A stretch of DNA of 64,000 bases from contig NC_045149.1 in the NCBI RefSeq assembly GCF_008831285.2, positions 7,032,417 to 7,096,416 of the forward strand. The letters run 5' to 3'. Of the stretch, positions 21,427-34,900 are shown piece after piece. Position 1 is the first letter of the stretch. The number at the start of each line of letters is the position of its first letter. A program made the translations under genes and the position numbers. The stretch is from Nymphaea colorata. Its lineage: Eukaryota; Streptophyta; Magnoliopsida; Nymphaeales; Nymphaeaceae. Below the pieces are notes generated by a model. That model ran no database searches and was not told where the DNA came from. It worked only from the letters and a program-made list of their open reading frames with translations.

Positions 21427-22246
21427 CACTATAAAAAACTAGGATTCACCGATGGCCAAAGAACGTCGGTAAAATAGGAAGCTGTGCTGGTAAAAGTTTA
21501 CTGACATCTGCAGTGGTCGTCGTTCAACAAACATTAATAGAAAGTTTCACGGCTAAATACTGTTGAAAAATGGTGAAATTTTGCTGGAAAAACTTAGACA
21601 CATATCCTCAGACAATATCATAACTTAAAATCATTCACAAATGAAAGAAATATTAACATAAAGATGGAGGAACCTGTTTTTTGTCGTTTAGATGTCAAAA
21701 ATTAACGAAGATTTAACACCTAGAACCGCTGAAAAACTGCAGTAATAGCCAACGGGAAGAAGAGAAAGGAGAAATGAAAAGAGGGAAGAAGAAGAAAGGA
21801 CAATAAAGGCTTGAACAGACATAAAAGTGGGGAAGAATGTTGATGGAAGTATGGCGACAACTTTCACTGATGAGAGAAGAATGTTGGTAAAAGTATTATA
21901 CCGACGTCCACGAACAACACGTTGGCCAAAGGGGACCTTATACCGTTGCACAGACCGGACATTGGGAATGCTTGGCCGGAAAACACTCACATTTATGTGA
22001 GCTTTATTATGTGTCGGTGAAAATGTAACTTTTAGCGACATCCACCTCACAGTCGTTGGTAGAAACCGAATTTTAACAACATTTTCCCTGAACACATTGG
22101 TGAAGACTGATTTTCATGAATGTTTACCTCCGGATGTTGATAAAACTCAATCTTCACCGACATCACATCCTAAATGTCGGTAAAAGTAGACTTTCACTGA
22201 CGGCCACTTTTTCATGCGTTGGTGAATCCACGTTTTTTTTTTGGTG
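21427..22246. mobile_element. CACTA-type non-autonomous element
   Basis: The left end CACTATAAAAAACTAGG and the right end TTTTTTGGTG are imperfect inverted termini with shared inner GGATTCACC / GGTGAATCC. The 3-bp duplication AAT lies at 21424-21426 and 22247-22249, as expected for CACTA transposons. Subterminal GTCGGTAAAAG / CTTTCACTGACG words repeat through the interior. Removing it restores the sequence of copy A (GCAAGATCT-AATTAAAATC), which shows the insertion is precise. No transposase frame is seen. Confidence 0.8.
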
Positions 22247-23025
22247 AATTAAAATCTTCTCTTTAAAACTAAAGAGTTCAATCTTTCTATTGTGGATCCA
22301 TAAACCCATGGATCCTGGGGATTGGTGGATCATTTTACATTCTCTCTGGTTGTGGGAACGGGACCAGGATTATTCGATCCGAAGCACGTCTGGACTGATC
22401 ATTGAAAGTAATAAATTATCAATTTCAAGCTTCCTTGGACCTGCCCAACTCAGCTTCTATATTCTTCTGACTTTGTTTGTCTGTTTTGCGTTGAGTTCGA
22501 GTTCCAACTTTTATAAATCAATGACGAGGGGAAACTTCTGGGTTTCTGCTCCAATTTGAATCCAAGCAGTCACCAAGGGAGGTTCGAATAATACAAAATT
22601 GAATACGTAATCACGTAGGAAATCAAATGAAGAGATAAAGTCGGCAATGAAATTCTAGTGGAATAGCTGATTTTGTAGTATTAAAAAGTCCACAAGTAAA
22701 CGCTATTATTTAAATGGATATTTAAGAAGAACAATGCAGGATTGCACAAGGGTCTTTAGATGGGGTGATAACAGATAATCTATTTCTGATACTTAGTTCT
22801 TGTAGATCAAATCCTATGAGTAATTTTCATTTGGCTTTTTAAGTCAAAATATGCTTTAAATTATTTTATTCTGTTGTGTAAGCAAGGTTTTATTCGAATG
22901 ACACACTCATCTAATCCAGTTTTTGGAAAACTTAGCTTTTAATGGGTTTCAAAAACCTTATTTTTTTATTGGTTGACATCCAAAACCCAGTTTTTCAATA
23001 CCTTAAGAGGGGCCAGGTTTTTTTG

Positions 23026-23026
<1 letters not shown>

Positions 23027-23109
<83 letters not shown>

Positions 23110-23119
23110 TGTGTGTGTG
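23027..23119. repeat. (TA)n then (GT)n compound microsatellite
   Basis: About 80 bp of TA (23027-23106) followed by about 13 bp of GT. Tyr-Ile repeats in short open frames here are artefacts of the repeat. Confidence 0.95.
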
Positions 23120-23126
23120 CAGGAAA

Positions 23127-23495
23127 GCGTCATGGGACCAGAGCTCAAGGTTACAAGTGAGATCAAGTTGAGTGTACAGGTGGTGTATGCAACAAATATT
23201 TATTAAAAAAATGGAATTGGATATTTTAGGAATTTTTTTTATGAAGAAATGTACTTTATAAACTTTTAACGTTTTCATAACCTTTTTTGTCCTCATAAAA
23301 GATATTTTCTTTTTACTTGGTAGAGGTATTTTGGTCATTTCACAGTTCACACCCTTGTGGGTGTGCACATAACCAGTTGCAATTGCAATTACATGTACTT
23401 GTACCACAGTGGATAAAGCATGTACAAGCCTTTTGACCAGGCCCCGACCTGCACGTTGTTCCATCAGCATCCATTCCCTGTCAAAAACGAGAGTA
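23127..23495 (-). pseudogene. Decayed copy of the GH31 last exon (copy B)
   Basis: 23127-23163 and 23393-23495 resemble 26034-26165 of the intact gene. On the minus strand the residues EWML, AGRGL and then NLELW can be read in different frames. An insert of about 230 bp (roughly 23164-23384) splits the exon; TTACAAGTG and TTACATGTA on its two sides may be a degraded 9-bp target duplication as made by Mutator-like elements. Frameshifts and the insert make it non-functional. Confidence 0.7.
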
Positions 23496-23499
23496 ACAA

Positions 23500-24636
23500 T
23501 GTCACGAGGGTGCTGCAACCCTGATGACGCACCCGCGTCGACGCGATGCGGGTGCTGGTGCGGATGCGGGTGTGACCCAGATTTGCACCCAACCCGCATC
23601 CTATTGATTTCATTTTTTTTAGTTTTTTTTTTCAAATTTAATATTATTAATATATTATATTAATAAATTAATAATAATAATAAATACCCTCACCGTACCG
23701 CCGCACCGTAATTTTTTAAGACGTATCGCACCCACACCCTGCATTTTGGTGACATAAGTGAGTAAGCGTTGGTGCATGCAAGACATATAAGTTTAAAATT
23801 CATGCTCCATGTTAAAAACCATGAATTTAAGGTGAGACAGGAACGGAGTGGTTTGATTTTAAATTCATAGATCTGAGATTTCAGTTCACCGTTGATTTTA
23901 AATCCATAACTTAAGGGGTCGGGTCAAGGATATATTTGCCTTGATCCTCACCACAACCAAATTTTTATTAATCGTCACGTTATGTTTGATAAAACTGATT
24001 TTCCATACTCTACTCTTAGTCGCCTCTCCACCATCACAACCTCAAATTTCTTTCATTCTAGCAATTCTCTTTGCCAATCTGCCTGTGACACATCCACACC
24101 ATTGGTTCGCTTTCTCCGTCTCCCATGCATGCATACCCAAATTCATGCTACTAAGATCCTCAGTTTGTTTAAACCAAAGATCTTCCAAAATATATCTTTT
24201 TATCCAACCTCCTTTAGGTCCGAAGCTATCAAATGCAACTTTACAATTTCAAAATTGTAGCTTGTGTGCATTACAAAGCCAAAGATGTGTGAAGCAGGCA
24301 CGGCCAAAAGCCTTTAAAATCAACTATTCAGGTTCCCTCTATAAGCCCTCTATAAGGCTTTAAACATATGAAATACATTTTTAGCCATCAACAAAAATTA
24401 ACATAATAAAATTATCCAAGCAAACTCAAAACTGGCGACGGTCACCATGTAACGGTAAAAATTAAATCAAATGGTCCATCAATTTTATAACTTGAGTCAG
24501 CAAAGGGAAATGTGTGCCAAAAATTTTTAGCTAATAGATACCATTTAAAAAATTATCATTCCTTAAACTACACAATATATATAAATAAATAAATAATTAT
24601 AAAGTATCTATGTAAAAATAAAAATAAAAATTTTGG
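23500..24636. other. Intergenic, no gene recognised
   Basis: Begins with GCGGGTGCGGATGCGGG-type repeat wording shared with the MITE at 15590, then AT-rich sequence. A 140-codon plus-strand frame at 23941-24363 resembles nothing I know and has no supporting splice context. Confidence 0.5.
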
Positions 24637-24687
24637 GCATGTGTGGGCAGTTGCCCACACCAGTCAATATGCAGCTCCGCTACTGGG
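24637..24687. repeat. Relic of the GGGCAGTTGCCCAC ... AGCTCCGCTACTG element
   Basis: It shares GGGCAGTTGCCCAC with 45900-45915 and CAGCTCCGCTACT with 7242 and 20092. Confidence 0.45.
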
Positions 24688-24714
24688 TGAGACTCTTCCC
24701 CATGTAACTTGTAA

Positions 24715-25060
24715 CATGCCTCACAAATTGTATTTGAATGTTGGAAAATAAACTGGCAAGCCATGCTTCTGAATGACGTGACAAACTATTTTAAGTGACG
24801 GGTGCCCCACTTGAATGTGCCACTGATTGAGAGATGCCTCTTCTCCAGCTAAAGCTGCAGCATTTTTTGTATGATCAACATGGTGAGGCTGCACTTTGTA
24901 CAGAATGTGCTCATTAAATCCCTGAGAAGAACTGTTCCTGTTTTCAAGTCCTTTACAAGACAATAATTAAGGTAAAACTCATTTTGAATAAATGACGTGC
25001 TAATCTCACTTAATAATGTGATATAAACAGCACATTGAGAAAAGAAATCCAAGAATATTC
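24715..25060 (-). pseudogene. Copia-type polyprotein relic (pre-integrase region)
   Basis: The minus-strand frames contain VKDLKTGTVLLR and, after a frameshift, LNQWHIQVGHPSLKIV, which is the GAG-pre-integrase motif (xxWHxRLGHPS) of Ty1/copia elements. It lies upstream in element order of the reverse transcriptase relic at 20120-20880 on the same strand. The two could be pieces of one copia copy split by segmental copy B. Confidence 0.7.
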
Positions 25061-25187
25061 AATCTATTTGCGTTTATGACGGTTTCTGAGTTTCACGATA
25101 AGATCACGATGTTCTCAAAAACTGCCCATGTGCGTGAGAATGTGAGGTTCAGAACAAATTGTCTCGTTAATGGAATAACAGAAACAT

Positions 25188-25455
25188 GATTACGTTTGAT
25201 TTTCTTTTTTTAATTTACCTGACTACATTATATACAAAGCACTTCAGCGTATTTTTTTACAAATGATTAATTCTTATCACGAGACGATCTTTTTTTTAAA
25301 AGAAAAAGTGCTTTGACTCCCCATATCATGGTTCTATAGAATAAACTGCTTCTTGCCGTGTATGCACGTATTGCTTAGAAAAATCGAATGTGTGTGTGTG
25401 TGCGTGTGCGTGTGGGTGAGAAAGAGATTGAAAGAAAGGCGCATGTTTGAGTGGC
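25188..25455. repeat. Duplicate of intron 3 segment of PLP-enzyme copy 2
   Basis: See 10527-10855. Shared landmarks in the same order are ATTACGTTTGATTTT, ACTGCTTCTTGCCGTG, TATGCACGTATTG and a GT microsatellite. No exon of the PLP-enzyme gene is found next to it. Confidence 0.75.
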
Positions 25456-25965
25456 CATGACCCGAAGGAAATGATTTTATGTCGTTTCTTTTCCTTTACT
25501 AGTAATTAGGTACCATTTATATCCCACTAGCTGCTACTCGTTTTCAATATTTTTCAATATTTCAACATGTTTTAGGTACTTATGGTCAAGTACGCTATAG
25601 AATTTATTCAACGCATTCAACTAAATACAATGGATTTAGTTATTCTCAGAAAGCAAGTAAAATGCACAGAAAAGGATGAGAAATAGTTAATGCACCACAA
25701 CCGGCCCATCTAAAGCAGGGCTCAAAATAAAGGAAACGTGGTATTTATACTACCACACAGTAAGTTCATCTGTTTCAGGCAGTAGTTCATTTTTTTGTTG
25801 GCTCTACTGGAAACGCTGAATGACTGAATAAAGCGAGCAGAAAATTGATTCAATCGGCATATATAGCTCTTACTTTAGAGGGGTTGGAGTATGCTGCCTA
25901 AAAAATGAAGGCCCCACTTCCACGGCCCTCTTTCGGATGAAAAATACTTCTTTTTCCCTCTGCAA

Positions 25966-28900
25966 TCAGAGGTATGTTACTTCATATTCGTGATATATCT
26001 GCAGGGGAGCATCCTTGGAAACTGGCCTGCCTACGGACCAGAGCTCCAAGTTACAGGTGCCTGTCCCCCAGTGGATAAAGCACGTATGGACTTCTCCTAC
26101 ATCAAACCTATTGAGCAGGCCCCGACCTGCACATCTGTCCACCAGCATCCATTCCCCTGTCAAAAGTCCAAGGAAGAGCAGTGCAATAAGCATTAAAAAG
26201 GTTTACAACGTAAAGGGGTGAAGGTAAATAAAAAAAAAAAAAGAGAAATCCATTCATGGAGGTTGTATTGCACAACTTTCTCAAAACACAGAAAAGGGTT
26301 AATATAGTGAGTTGGACTGTGATTGCCAATGGGCAGTAACAGTTCAAAACTTATACGTGTTGTCGCCCTCAGGAAAAAGGTAAGTGTCACCTATCGGGTC
26401 AGAGGTGCAGTGGAAAGATATTCACACTATTCTCAAGGAGAGTGCCAGCAAGTTTTTTCCTGCAACTTTGTTCAAAAGGAAAGAGGAAAAGAAAGTGCAG
26501 AATTTCATCCAATGAAACTTGAACAGTTTGTCTTTAAAGAGAGCACACAAATCAGTTTTAAAATGTTTACAGTTGATGGCAACGAACACTTTCATATATT
26601 CTAGGGGATGCATCAAAGAAATGCCTCAAAATCAAACCAAGTAGACAAAAAGGTGGTCGCTTAAAAGGTTCTACAGGAGTAGAGAAGGCTATCTGAAAAC
26701 TACCTTCTGGAAGTAAATTAACCTTAATAAAAAGATTGTGGGCCCATCGTGAATTTAACTTCAGAAAAGATTGGAAAAGACAGAGAAAAGAGTTCAGTTG
26801 AACCATCCGCAAGGTTGTGACTGCAATGAATTCATCAAGATTTTAGTATATCAGACTTGCTCGCCTACGAGGTGCATGTCTTTAATATATCAAACTCTAG
26901 GTTGACTGAGAACCTGAAGCCTTTAAACCAACCCAGCACCCGAAGTTTGACAAACTAACGTGGAATTTAACGACCATTTCCACATAATGCGCTTCCAGAT
27001 GTGAGTAATGCGATGAAGACACTTACCATTTGGACGATTATCTCCTTCTAAAGACTGATCACCAGATTCTGGCCAGAACTCGCACTTGGATCCATTCACA
27101 GAAGTGAAAGCAACGTAAACATCGGTTGGGTGCAAAAGAGCAAACGTTGGATGCACACGCAGACAAACAACCCTGGTATGAACAAGAAAATTGCACATTG
27201 TTACCAGGGCAGTTAACTGAGAGAACTGTGCCAACCTGAAAGGAGATGATATATCAGCCTCCCCTTACCTCGAGAAGCCACCAGATCCGGGACCAACACT
27301 TTGGGCCAGAATCGCAGATTCAATTCGAAGTACAGACGGCCTATCCTTTGGAAGCAAAATGTGCCGCTGAAGCACCAATCCGCCACCAATATCCCCTTGT
27401 AAAGTGATGAAATCTTCATCTCCTGCCTGCACAAGCCTCCTTCTAAGGGAGACGATCAGGATCAAATAAAAAGTCAAAACATATCAGTGGTGAGAAATAT
27501 GACATCTCACATTGCAAACTAGTAAAAGAACCCACGGGAATGGTGCCATATCGTTTTGTTCACCAACAAATGGAGGATACGTATAGTTAAGTATCAGCCT
27601 GTATCAGCCTGTTTTTTAGTTTCGAACTCAAAAAATATGATTTAAGTATCTTGAATTGACACGAACAGGCCCTGTATCATATGGGAAAGGGACCTTATAT
27701 GCTTCGATACAAAGCGATATTGATAACACTTTAAATTTTATGACTTTTTTTCTTGTAAGGCAGAATCTAACCACATAACAACACCCCACAAAAGAAAAAA
27801 ATCAAACACCAAAATGGCAGGATTTAAGGTATTCGAACTGACACCCGTTTCCTCCTTATCACTACTCACCACTTATGGATTACGATGGTTGTCTTGAATT
27901 TAAATGTTACGTTCATTGGGTTTGTTTTTGCCATATGAGTGGGGGTGCAAGGTGTGGATGCAACAGTTTTGAAAAGATAAACTGATCCTGTTATACTGAT
28001 CATAGTTGAAATAAATTAATGAATCCATAATGCAACACAATCATGCAACTGATAATTACCGAACCAACCAATCGAAGAAGGCAACGCAAACAAGAAAAAA
28101 TCAACTGTACGACTGAAATTTACATCCTTAACGATGCATCAGCGAAAGGACCTAGCGTGCAGCCGCATTCGCTTGACCAAAGTCAACTCATCATTGACAG
28201 GACTCTTGTGGATTCCGAAACTTGGATGCCTCTGGTTGTGGCTGACTGCACCGCTCTTGGTTGACCATAGATTTTGCCCGTTCAGCGCTGCACGGGCTTA
28301 CGTCGACCATGGTGAAGCAGCTAATAAACGACTCTGTGTGGCATATAGTTTGCTATATTTCTTAATTATTTATTCATTGGGCCTTATGAAATACTTGTTT
28401 CATCTTTTTTTCTGATGTCTTACTGATAAAAAACTTGAGAGGAACTCTCTTTGAGTTGCTAGAACCGAAAATAAACTTTTAGAGTCAAATAGCAGGCGAA
28501 GATCATCAGGCACCCGAAATAAATAACATGCAGTGAAAACTGAAAAGTCATTTATATGAACTGGTTACTAGTATTCCCAGCTTGAATATCTGCACCAATG
28601 AAAGGTAAATGCAAGAGGACTGGCAAATTGAAAAGTTCCACTCACTCGGCTATGGAGTATTCCTCTGTGCAGCCAGCAGACCGATACTCGACTCCACTGT
28701 ATTCCTCATATCCATTAACTTCAAGTCTGCTGTGAAGCCACTCCGTTTCTGTAGCAAATGAACGGTTCAGTTTTTATGAGAACCCCAAAGAAAGGAAGTC
28801 TTTGGGAACGAACTTCTCCTCAAAAGGTTAGATCCAGTTAAGGCAAATTTCACTGCTGAAGCAAGCATAGGAGATTGAGGTAGTTTTTGACGTCCACCAC

Positions 28901-31900
28901 CTTCCTCGTAGGCTGTAGCTTATAAATAAGTATCCTAATACGTTCATGCTTTCACAACTTCCAAGGGGAAGAGAAAACCAACTCTTGTTCAAGTGTCATG
29001 ATGACAGTAGGTCAGTACATCATTTCCAAAATTTTCCAGGAAATTTCTTAAAAACAGACACACAAAACCCCCCGGGTTTACCTCCCCAATCCCATGAGGT
29101 AAATGAACACCCCTGTCTTGCACAATTAATGATGCTCAGCGCCCATCTAGCAACCATGGGTCGCCGGTCGCCCCACTACATCAACCCTCCATTTTTACTC
29201 GACGCAGAAGCAAGTCATATAACCTTTGGTAAGAAGGATGAAAGACTGAAGACTGGTACTCATAGATCAGCCAAAGGTGGTCAACCTACAACGACATCCT
29301 CACAACAAAGTTTACAAAATGCTCTCAGTAGGATTACCAGTTTTTCTAACCAGAATTATCCATGACATAACAATTGAACCGTGTATATTTCTATGGCTCT
29401 TTCAAGGGTAATGGTTTTTCACTTTTTCATCTCTTCTATTTATAATGTTCCAGTCCTGTGGGGATATTACCTAGTTATTGATGTTTATGCAATGTAGACA
29501 CGCAAGCTTCAAGAAGTCATACTCGTTAACACCAGAAGGAAGGAGCTTCATTTAGATGATCAGCATTAATTAAAGTTATGAACATGTAAAAAGGAAAATG
29601 ATACAGAAAAATACCATAAAAGCATAATTCAGAAAATGGTGGATATATGAACTCACCTGTAGGAATGTGCAGCATGGAAATTATTCTACCCCCAATCCAG
29701 GGGACTATTTTAAGAGCCCAATCCCTGCCCTTCAAGTGCACAGGAGTCCTTAGGATGTCTGCTTCTTTCTCTGCAAGCTTTTCTATGTCCGGCAATCGTT
29801 TAGCATTTTCTGCATCAAAAGAAAATGTATAAGTTGAACTAAAATAAATTAAGTAGATACTATCACCAAAAATAACAAAATAAACAAAAATATGGAAAAA
29901 AAAAATCTGTAAGCATCTTTTCAGGTGCACACGTCTAATATCAGATGTTAATTAAAGTGACAACTCTGATACAGCTCAATTTTTTATTCTATGCCCTTAA
30001 AATATCAGAAAATTTTAAAAGTAAGAGCTAGTAATTTCAAAATCTGGGACACTTTTGATTTGAATTGTTACCGAAGGGGATGTTTGTTTATGTCAGAGCT
30101 GAGATTTGAGGTGATCTGAGGCCTCTGATGATCTCAGATCCAACGTCAGACCTCCCTCCCACGGGACCTCAAATTTGAGGTTTTAGCCACATATTGAGGA
30201 ACTCAGCTCCTCATTTTTTAGACCAAGTATACAGAACTCTGAGATTTGCATGATAAAGGAGAACCTAATACATAGGGAAAGATGAAAAAGGAAAAGATAA
30301 CCAGAAGAACACATTTCAACCTTATAAATATAACCTGAAGGTCATAGGTAAATCATGGTTCCAGAAACTGAAGATGGCATAAAAATTGAAAGCATACCCA
30401 TAGCTGCTTTATAATAATTTTCACTATCAGTTAATATCTTGGAAGCCTCAGGTATCGAAGGCATGGAAATTTGCAATTCCTCTCCATCAATACCGACACC
30501 CTCAACCTACAATGAAACACAAGGCCTTTAGTTTCCTTGAGATAAACATCATGCATATCACTTTCACTCCATTTGGTGTTGCTTATAAATTTTTAGATAC
30601 CTTTGCTCCACATCCCAACAGTAAACGCACATGAAGAACACGTCTTTGTCTCTTCCTTGATCCTTCACTTCTGGACACTTTGATTGTAACCACTGAAGAC
30701 TTGAGTTCGGCTTCATAATGAGACAAAAGATAATCGCCCTCACAGAAACCATATCCATCACCATCATCCTCAAATAGAACACCTTTTGCTTTTCCTGCAA
30801 CAAAGATAAATTTGCAATCATAATGAAAAATGGACCTAAGGACAAAGAACTAACACTGGTAGGAATTTCAAGTGCAATGATGCTATCAAAAGGTATTGTA
30901 TGTGATACTGATAAAGCTTCCGGTAAAGTGACAGTGTAGAAGTCTTCCATTCTAGCACCATACAAGAAAACCTCCAAAAACATCTTCATAACATAGAATT
31001 CACAATTCAGAAGCACATGTATATTATATTCAATAATTAGTGAAAAAGCAGTAACTGAAACCATAAAAGCAAACCCATAAGAATGATCTTATAGTTACCA
31101 AATTCATCTAAAGCCACAATTAGAGACAAGTCATCAGATGCCTTTGCTTCCCCGACACATTGAATGGCAGGACCTACAGGAACGATTGATCCACCTTGCA
31201 GATAGAGAACAGGCAAATCCTGCATTGTTCAGACAGCAAAGAAACATCACAGCCATCCTTCATGATTTGATGTAGATTCACTTGACGATTAGATACTTAC
31301 AGGATGTGAATCTCCAAAATCAAATCTCAACCAAATTCCCTTCGGCAACACAAATTGTAATTCATCTGATCCTTTATCTGGCACAGTACTGCAATTATTC
31401 CAGAAAAGAAGATGGTATTCATGAGAAGCCAATACTAAACATTGACTTTGTTTGTCTAGAGAGAAATATGAAGAACAGGTCTGTTCAGGAGATCCTTGAG
31501 TCTTGGAGAAATATTATGCATGGAAGAAGCATTTAAGCCCACAAAATAAGTTGGAAGTCCGTTAAAAAATGCAGAAGTCTTGCAGAAAAGATAAAATGCA
31601 TCACCAATACCAACCGAAGTCCACAAAGTAGAAGGAAGTACCTAGCACACACTAATATAGATCCCAAAAGGAATTCATTTTCGATTTTCCTCAAATTTTG
31701 ATCCTTTGGATCTGCAACAGAAAGAAAAAACATCCATTAGATGCACAGTCCATTTTGGCATCAGTAAGTACCAACAAAATTCTCAAGAGTCATGGAGTAT
31801 GCCTGCAAAACAAATCGGAGCAACCACAGGAGAACCCTTAGTGTGAGCCATGTAGAAAAGTGTATAAATGTATGGTATAAGCTGGTAGCGTCTCACAAGT

Positions 31901-34900
31901 GCCAAACGACATACTTCTTCACACTGGAATACACACATTTGATTAGTGTACCGACCACCACAACAGTAATCAACTGTCTCAGAAAGAAAATATAGAAGGC
32001 ACCAACTGTAAACACAGAAAATAAACATTTGATGGATTTAACAAATAAACACCATTGGAATGTGAATGAAAATATAGTGCAACATAGCTTCAACAACAAA
32101 AATACTAAAAACACCTGTTGCATGGTTAACTTGAATTCTTAGTACAAGAAGATAACGGCCCATTTTTTTCAGCTCCCAACCAAGTAAAGGACAGTGATCA
32201 CTCGAATACTGTTTTAGACAAGTTCCCCAAAAAGGGTTCCCTTGTAAAATGAAGGACTGCATATTAAGTCCAACTCAGTGCAGAAACAATTTCCTATTTG
32301 AATGCCATAAAATATAGCCAAGTTATCCACAGGATACAATTGTCCATAAGTATTATTGAGTTTTTCTTAATTTGGAACACCTGATTTATCTTGAAAATAT
32401 AAAAACAGACAATTTGTGTTAGCACAAGCATGTACAATTCCACAGTACTGTGCAGAAGTTGTGGCTGAGAAGGATCAGTAGTTAACAACTGGTTCTAAAG
32501 ATTCTGTGGTCCTGCATAAGCATGTAACTTTTTCAGATATATTCAGCTGTTGATAACTCCATTTTTGGAGATGGGCCAGCTTCTCTACAAAAATCATTGT
32601 TGATCTACTTAATATTGCTTGATCTGAGACCCATGTCAATCTAGTTAATAATCCAACTTTAAGCACATGTTTGGATTTAACCATGATGAGAAGGCATGCT
32701 CACGAAGCTGGCACAATCCAGCTTCCCAGCATAACTTTTCCTTGAATAGAAACTTGGTTGTTTTAGAAAGCAAAAAATTTAACAAATTTAGGACATGCTT
32801 CATGATCCTGAATCTGTTGTGATTGTTAATTTAGTCAAGTATATCTAGTCTTAACATGGTACAACAAAATCACAGTAGTAATAGCAATGCTTATATGGTC
32901 ACACAAAAGCATAATGTAGAAGCACAATGAACATCAAAATGAATGAACACTGGAAGAGTAAAAAACACCAGGATCAGTTCAAATTTGCTTAAAACAGCTA
33001 AAGCATTCTCATAAACTAACATTGACTGAGAACATCGTGGCTTCTGCATCTCTTAGTCAAGTAGCATCTTCCATTTAAAAACAACAAGATTGAAAGATAC
33101 AGTGGGTACATCGAATAACAATCTGTAAAACTAAAACTAGATTACAACCAGCATTAAGCAGAAGATGAGCATTTAAAAGAACAGAGTTACAGCTTCTGAA
33201 ATGTCAGACATGAGATGAACCAAACCCTTCACATACCACATTTGTTCTGGTATTCTTGCTAAAGAATCTCAACTACAAATCCAAATACCGCAAGCTTAAT
33301 GAAGCAGTTGCTACACTTCGAATCAACAAACACCATTAGAATAATGGACGCTGTTAACTTAGCAAACTTGTTTCAAACACCAAGTGGATAGAACATCTAC
33401 AATGTTGCGGAGTCAATATGTAGAGTTCATAAGAGAACAAGCTGTACTGCAGTGTTGGTTTAAATCAGGCACAAGAGATCTTTCAAATGAAAGCCATAAG
33501 TCGATGACTTGATTGACCACCAGGTTCTTGCCAAGGATGAGAGGAACAATGAAGTAAACCAGGAAAGAACCTAACTAAATTCAGGACTTAAGTCTAAAAC
33601 CACCCGCTACCACTACTTGAGAAGGGCCTTTCAGCAGGGCTTGATTCGAACCCTAAAAAACTATCCGTATAAAGCTTGAGACTTTGGTCTCAGCATTTAT
33701 CTATTGCATATAAGGGCAGTCTTGCAAGTTTTTTTCCTTTTTTTTGGGTCTTTGTTTCCCCTAGTCGCTCAGCTGTTCTATCTTGAGAACATGCATTTTG
33801 TCAACATTTAGGATCTGTAAACCACCCTTGCCTAAAACGGTGTGCCACTCAATGCTGAATTCTCAATGCATCCAACAGCTAATGGCTGTGCACAACCTCA
33901 CCTCGGGTCAATAATGATAGCAAATGGGTTTACTTTAATTACGTTCCAAATTCAGTAAACCATATTTGCATTTAAACCAATATTATCGATATAAGCATGT
34001 GCATAAACACAGAAAAAAATTATGGCCAAGATATTCTGCATAGATTAACAAACGTGCATAGAGAAACCTCTTCACCAAAAGCCCATGGCTCATGATCAAC
34101 TGTTCCAGTCTCTGAATGTCCACGACAGAATGGAAACATGGCACCCACTCCCATCCATCTACCAAAAAGCCTCGGGGTTGCATTCCCAGCAAAGCCACCA
34201 ATGTCTGGCCCTGATAATGGTTGTCCACTAAGCCCCTACATAAGACAAGGAATATTATACAACACTAAACAGCACTACAAGGAATAGAGAAAACGAACAA
34301 TTTCAACAAACCAGCACAGAGAAAAAAACAACGAATTAAAAATTCTATGACAAGCATGGGAAAGATCTCAGCACTAGAGTGCCAAGAAATGAGAGAAAAG
34401 ACAAAATGAGCAATAAAGCAAAGATTATGCTGCAAAAAAAAAAGTGATGTTGACATGCAGATTAAAAATTAAGGCTGTCAAAAACAATTGTTATGGAATC
34501 TTAGGATCCTTCCTAGGTGTTTGTCACACCTCACAAGGATACTGGAATAATCATGGCCTAAACATAGACACGCGACTTTTTTTTTCCAACAATGTATGTG
34601 TGTTTTTATGTGAATTAACGAGGTAAATCACTACTGTTCCTGAATTTCTCGTAAAGATTGTATGGTTGCATCCTGCAGCTCCTTGTTCAATGTCATAACA
34701 CTGGAAGCAAGTATCCATTTTTTTCAACAAAATGAATAGACAATGACCATAAGTGGGTTGATAGTGTTAGAGAAACCAGAAATCTTCTTTTACTGTAGGC
34801 AGAGAACCAGCTATTAAATTTCAGGAATTTCTCCACTACTGCAACAGGTGGTTGGCTGGCCCAAAGTTTGCATCATTTCTGACACATTATTGATGCAAAC

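Larger units (their letters stand above)
20882..23500. repeat. Segmental duplication copy B (contains remnant of GH31 last exon)
   Basis: The block parallels copy A from GGGAGGCAAATGG through the GACGAGGGGAAACTTC block. It is then interrupted by other sequence and a TA microsatellite, and resumes at 23127 with similarity to the GH31 last exon. A CACTA-type element at 21427-22246 sits inside it. Confidence 0.7.

Noticed and set aside
23003-23635. 210-codon minus-strand frame with Tyr-Ile repeats
   Set aside because: Mostly a translated TA microsatellite joined to the decayed GH31 exon copy; not a gene.
23941-24363. 140-codon plus-strand frame
   Set aside because: No recognisable domain, no splice or promoter context, in a repeat-derived zone.
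28946-29365. 139-codon plus-strand frame
   Set aside because: Lies antisense in GH31 intron 19, low-complexity and without family resemblance.
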